Positions 59,044 to 64,000 of a stretch of 64,000 nt of DNA are shown piece after piece. The DNA comes from Spinacia oleracea (lineage: Eukaryota > Streptophyta > Magnoliopsida > Caryophyllales > Amaranthaceae). The notes under the pieces are model-generated. The model did not search any database. It saw only the letters and a program-made list of their open reading frames with translations, and was not told the DNA's origin. Position 1 is the first letter of the stretch; each line of letters begins with the position of its first letter. The stretch is taken from contig NC_079492.1 of assembly GCF_020520425.1 (NCBI RefSeq), positions 112,379,157 to 112,443,156 of the forward strand, in the 5' to 3' direction. A program made the translations under genes and the position numbers.

Positions 59044-59781
59044 GCTAGCTTAGGACTCGTGTAACGCACATATGAAATTAAAATTTGTTTACGGAGTATT
59101 ATAATTACTTGTAAATAATATTAAAAATAGGAAATATTTTTAATGAACTAATATTTTGTTACGACGTAGTAAAATTTTGAATTTGTATAAGACACAATTA
59201 GTTCAAAGTGGTCAATTAAACATGAATTATACTACGTACGTAAACTACAAATTGAACCTTGGTATTTTTAATTTATTTTCACATTTTTCGGGAAAATTGA
59301 ATAGAAATTATGTTTCATAATAAGTTAAGTTTAAGAAACATAAGAGTTAAATGATTTCTCTAAATTTTTATATTGCAGTTGAAATTCATTTGTTAAGATT
59401 GTAAAATCATATATTTTTATGATAGTAATTAGTAACATATAAACCAATATTAGAAAATCAATAGAAATAGTGCAGTGTATAATTTGTAATTTTTTCCATG
59501 TTACGTGATTGATATTTTTCATATTAATATTAGAAAATCAATAGTAATAGTGCAGTGTATTATTTTCGATTCTTGCCATAATAAATAAACTCGTAATATT
59601 ACTTGTAATATACTCCGTATATTATTCTATGATATGGAAGTAAACAAATTAGAAAATTTATAGTTTTTAAAAGTTTCTTTAATGGAGTAGACATTATAAA
59701 ATTAAATTTAAGAAAAGTCAAAGACACATCGAGAGATGACACGTGTCAATCATGATGTGTATTTTAGTATATAGTTATTGA
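59044..59781 (-). mobile_element. Helitron-like element related to the one at 37371-39122
   Basis: On the minus strand it starts TCAATAACTATATACTAAAA, followed by ACACGTGTCATCTC, matching the other element's start region. It ends with GTGCGTTACACGAGTCCTAA and CTAGC in place of CTAGT. No coding sequence. Confidence 0.45.
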
Positions 59782-59815
59782 AGTTATTGATTGATTAAAA
59801 AATATATATTTAATT

Positions 59816-60203
59816 GGATTTTTTGTCATTTAACACCTTAAAAAAAACTGGTTTTTGTAATTTAACACCATAATTATTTTTTATTGTTTTTAAACACCTT
59901 AAAAAACAAAAAAAATTTAGAAATCAACACCACTTGACAATTTTTGTTAGAAAAAACATTAGTTTTTAACTATGCTAAAGTTCTCAAGGCATGATATGGT
60001 GGTAAACAACTCCTTCTACCATTAAATTGTGCTTTGGAAATTATAGCATGATTAAAAATCAATGTTTTTTTCTTATGGAAATCATTAAGCGGTGTTGATT
60101 TATAAATTTTTAGATTTTTAAGGTGTTTAAATATAATAAAAAATAAGTAAGGTGTTTAATTACAAAAACTAATTTTTTTAAGGTGTTAAATGACAAAAAA
60201 TCC
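59816..60203. mobile_element. Mutator-type MITE with long inverted ends and 9-bp target duplication
   Basis: 388 bp. The ends read GGATTTTTTGTCATTTAACA on both sides (inverted), and the match continues, with scattered mismatches, for well over 100 bp. It is flanked by TATTTAATT at 59807-59815 and 60204-60212. A 9-bp duplication with long TIRs indicates a MULE-derived MITE. It lies just outside the end of the Helitron-like element. Confidence 0.85.
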
Positions 60204-60212
60204 TATTTAATT

Positions 60213-61849
60213 AGATAATAAAAAAATTGTTGATTAACATATGATTAATTATTAATGAATAATTTTCAAAATTTAAAATACAATTTTCAAAATGTTATTA
60301 CGAGGTAAAGTAAGGAGAAGAGATAAAATAAATAAAAATTCATTGTCATTGTAAACACAAATTTAAATCAAAGTTTTGTGTACAATGTTCTAATTAGTGG
60401 CATTTATGATATTTTTAATGCATACAGTCATATCCATATTTGGTTGACTATTCAGTTAGACCCCGTTTGGTTCGACCACAGGTATAAGGTATACGTTTGA
60501 GTATTAAACTCATGGATACATAGAAAATCATAATTTATTCAACCTGTTTGGTAAAATAAATTTAGAATTTAATCCTACCGATAATATATTCTCCTACTCC
60601 TTATTCTCATTTTTTTTTACACCTTCCCTTCCTCCTTCTACTTAAAGATGTAAGGAAAAAAACTAAAATTCAATCAAATATAAAAGGCAGACATCATATT
60701 TTGATATATGACACCATCTACACCACTACAATCGCTCCCTTTGCTTCAACTCTAACCATCACATTCTTCTGTCACTAGACGAAATTTAATTTTTTGTGGT
60801 TGTTTTTTTACAATTGAAGCTACAAATCTAGACTTCAATGTCCAAAATTTCGACGATTAAAAATATACTAGTATCTAGGTATTTTATTCAAAGATATGTT
60901 TAGTTAAATTATTTTTCAGTATTCTACTTTCGTCATTTTGGGTTCTTACGGGGTGTTGATGGTGGCGTTAGGTAGCATTGGCGATTTGATGGCGAATCGA
61001 CAAGGCTAGTAACTTTGTAGTATAATTTTTATGATATTGATTTTCTGGGTATCTTGGGCGGCGACGGTGGTGGAGTAACATTAGTTAGGCTGTCATGGTG
61101 TTTGTTTGATCGAGTTTGCACTGTCGATTTTATTTTCAGTTAATATAATTCCATATACCCACCCCCTTTGAGTACGAGAACTCGATACCATGTACCATAG
61201 GGGTTTTGGAGGTGGGTCCCCAAATTCTAAATCTAATTTATATATATAAAGGGGAGTTTTTTCAAGAGTTTTTGGAGCGCCACGTAGGATGTCCACGTCA
61301 TCGAGTATAATTAAATTATTAATTAATTAAATAAATAATATTATAAAATAAAAATAGATTACTCCGTATATGAAAAACCCCTTTTAAAAGATAGACATAA
61401 ACAATGGTGCTTCTAATCTTCGCAATTATTAAAAGTTTGAAACGTAGGAGACAAACACTCTTATCTTAGGAGCAAACAATTAAGATAATGACAACGTGAG
61501 CCAAGTATAACTTCGGAAATTTTATCTTAGTACGTTTACATTAGACATTGAACTCTAATTCTACGTGTGCAAATTTTATCCAACGACATTTACATTAGAA
61601 TTTTACTTACATTAAACTATGTTTTTTTCGGTTATAAATATATTACTTTCTAAGTTCAATCCATATCTAACTGTCAACATAAAATCTCAACATAAAATCT
61701 CAACTTTTTGTGGTCATGGTTGCGTAAATTTATAAAACTATACTCCTCTTTTATTATATTTAATTTTCTTTTTACCCTGTAGTTATTATGATTTAAATAC
61801 TCCTTATGTTTATTTTTCAGAAATATTTCATTGATTCAAGCAATTAATT
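60213..61849. other. AT-rich intergenic stretch
   Basis: No gene recognised. A CCCCGTTTGGTTCGACC motif at 60462 is similar to ends of some hAT or Harbinger MITEs but has no partner here. Confidence 0.4.
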
Positions 61850-61851
61850 TA

Positions 61852-61965
61852 AGTAGAAACGATTGGAAAATAAAAGTACGTGTTTCAAGGCTTTTTGATG
61901 TGCTAAACTTCCGTAAACAAAATAGTGTGATTAGTCTGGACATGGTCTTAATTGACGAAGAGGTA
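61852..61965 (+). pseudogene. Fragment of a replication protein A-like OB-fold
   Basis: One frame reads NDWKIKVRVSRLFDVLNF and then SLDMVLIDEE, the N-terminal pattern of the plant RPA70 DNA-binding OB-fold family (WxIKVRVxRLW...LDMVLxDExG). It stops being recognisable at GAG|GTATGT, a good splice donor, at about 61962. Following exons are not identifiable by eye. Such RPA-like pieces occur in host RPA1 genes and in Helitrons, so it may be a captured exon. Confidence 0.45.
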
Positions 61966-63969
61966 TGTAATTGATCTTTCTATGTAATTGTGGATATTTT
62001 TCTGTCATTCCTAATAAGGATTTATATTGTGTTGTCCATGACAACAAGATAATGATACAATTTTTTCATAATACGATTGTCAGAGCTGTTGCAGATGTCT
62101 TACCGTAACTAAAGTCGGTATGTATGCGTGTATGTATGTCAACTAATTTAACTTATTATATTGTTTATATTATATTATATTGTTACTAATTCGATTTTTT
62201 ATTTAATTTGGTAGCTGAGAAGATATCGCGGCATGTAAACCTTGTGAATTTCGTAGAGCCAAATGAAGTGATGATGCAAAGTTATTTAGATAATGACAGT
62301 GAGTCATCAGTTGATGAACAATTGAACATAAACATAATTGGGTTGATATGACAAAGAATGAAGCATACACAAACAATATCAATATCAATATGACAAACAT
62401 ATATCGTGGTATCAATATCTAAGAGTTCGGTGCAAGATTTGAAAGGAGAAACAATCGGCTACAAATTAAGCTTTAGGTTTTCCAGAAAGAGTGCAAAATT
62501 TTCAAAGAGAACACATTGGAAGATGGACGTGTACGAATTGTTGTTGTTGTTGTTATGTTCATAGTTATGTACTACGAAGCACTCAGTATATTTTTGATAG
62601 TTTTGTGTTTCCTATAAGTCACACTAACATTCCCTCAAAAAAAAAAAAGTCACACTAACATGATTTGCGTCTCATTGTGTTGACGCAGATACCGAATGGG
62701 CGATGGCTAGAGTCGAAAAAGGAATTGAATATAGAGGCATCGAGCAAGAAATAATCATGCAATAATACGAAGCATGGGGTTAATTGCATAAAGAAAGCGT
62801 AACATATAGCTATGGGGTTAATTCTAGGCACATAACTTTATCCTCTTTGTCGAGATGTTAAGGTTTTAGAATCGATGCCTAAGTAAAGGGAATGATATGC
62901 TATGGTTATTTTTATATTAAGTGTTGCCCTTATGAAGGAGAAATTTTAATGTTTTAAGTGAAAAGTCTATGTTGTCATTTGTCAAGAAACATTGATGGAA
63001 TAATCCATGTGAATTGTGCCATTAGCTATAAAAGCTATTGTATTAGTGAATCATCAGGAGTTTGGGTATTGATGTATTTCAATTTCGAGTGTTTACATCT
63101 TTCAAAGACAAATCAGAGCAAGCATAGCTAGCGCTATTTCAAAGACTTGACACCGGTCATTATATTTAAATCTAAAACGCAAATTACAGGGAAATCATTA
63201 ATTGGTTAAAAAAGAAGTAAAAAGATCTTTTAAAATGAAATAATTAGTTGAAAAGTTTGCTGAACGAGAAAAAGACTTGAATATTTTGAACACAACTATT
63301 ATTTGAAATAAAGAGAGAAAATATAATTATAGGAAATTTGAATGTATATTTAATTATAGGATTAAAATTTGATTTGTGTTAATTTGAGACTTTTGAGTTG
63401 TTTTCTTCATTGAGTTTCATTAGATTTTTAAGAAGAACGAGTTATTAAAAAATAATAGTATTTGCTATTGGATTTGTCGAGTAAAGAAATTAGTTTAATA
63501 ACGATTTGCTTTTTTATTTTGACGAAGAAAAAACATAGACTTAAAAAGTTTAGTTAAGGAGACCCATTTCCATTAATGCATGCAGTTGTGGGCTGGAAAC
63601 ATAATAATGTATAAAACACGACTACGTGCCGTTATTGGTGAACATGTTATACCATACAAAAATAGGGTCAAAATATCGTTTCAATCCGAGTGGTCATACT
63701 CAACTAATGAAAGCAAAAAGGAGTTGGCATAAGCATTCCACTAAGATCTAAATAACGCTCAAATGCAGTGTTATAAAATATTAAACACAAGTTCTTAATT
63801 AATTAAGCCTAGAAATACGTTTTTATTTTGAGTGGGAATAATGACAGTAGAAATTATAAACGGGGGAAGAGGATTGATCAACATTTTAATATTTAATTTC
63901 AGATTAAAATTTAATAATGATCTATAATAATATATTTCAGATTTTTAAAATAAAAATAGATATAATAAG
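61966..63969. other. Intergenic stretch to the right-hand LTR
   Basis: No further gene recognised. It may include decayed sequence of the RPA-like fragment or the interior of an unidentified repeat. Confidence 0.4.
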
Positions 63970-64000
63970 TGTACGGGATGTCCCGTAGGCCCAATTCTAT
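63970..64000 (+). repeat. First 31 bp of an LTR cut by the window edge
   Basis: Begins TGTACGGGATGTCCCGTAGG, the same family as the LTR start at 36290 (TTTACGGGATACTCCCGTAG). The preceding 5 bp are ataag. Confidence 0.6.

Noticed and set aside
60462..60500. CCCCGTTTGGTTCGACC motif as MITE end
   Set aside because: No partner end with a duplication in the following 1-2 kb.

Overview
The window is nuclear DNA from a dicot plant. It is AT-rich, its genes have GT-AG introns, and plant LTR retrotransposons, Helitron-like elements and MITEs fill most of it. The frequent 'ctccgta' motifs and the LTR types suggest Caryophyllales (the spinach, beet and quinoa group), but this is an inference from memory and has not been tested. 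Only two ordinary host genes are clear: an RNase P/MRP subunit p30 (RPP30/GAF1-like) gene at 40434-43671 (+) and a CCT-motif family transcription-regulator gene at 50694-52113 (-).

Layout. (1) 1-10811 is a Ty3/gypsy element of the Tat (Retand-like) group on the minus strand. Its 5' LTR is 10377-10811, gag-pol runs 10264-4565 with two in-frame stops, a 57-bp tandem array lies at about 3785-4465, and an oppositely oriented gene with two introns ('aORF') runs 215-3380. Its 3' LTR is outside the window. (2) 10812-12073 is a spacer with a TTGGCTGT-rich block and a long heptanucleotide array. (3) 12079-33199 is a 21-kb Ty1/copia element (Angela/Tork-like) with 1.37-kb LTRs and a perfect 5-bp target duplication (aaagg). 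Its gag is split by a second complete insertion, 16567-27619, which has 1.46-kb LTRs, a target duplication gctgg, a primer-binding site on the minus strand and no recognisable protein genes (a LARD). By eye the inner LTR pair is less diverged than the outer pair, as nesting requires. (4) 33205-36630 is the 3' end of a truncated plus-strand gypsy-type element: a 77/81-bp alternating satellite, a roughly 27-bp array, a polypurine ladder and a 341-bp LTR. (5) 36.6-40.4 kb holds a Helitron-like element, a palindromic MITE, and an 800-bp hAT MITE (8-bp target duplication) that contains a Stowaway MITE. (6) 40.4-52.2 kb is the genic part. (7) 52.5-64 kb is again repeat-rich: Stowaway MITEs, a relic of a second Tat-type element with its antisense ORF and 3' LTR, an Athila-type LTR, Helitron-like elements, a Mutator-type MITE with a 9-bp duplication, an RPA-like exon fragment, and the first 31 bp of another LTR at the right edge.

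The most interesting points are the intron-containing gene that opposes the genomic RNA of the Tat element, the repeated polypurine/LTR-junction motifs in front of the 36.3-kb LTR, the paired GC-rich palindromes spaced along the protein-less LARD, a probable non-canonical splice acceptor in RPP30, and a GC-AG intron inside the CCT motif. Nothing in the window points to a new defence or enzyme system.
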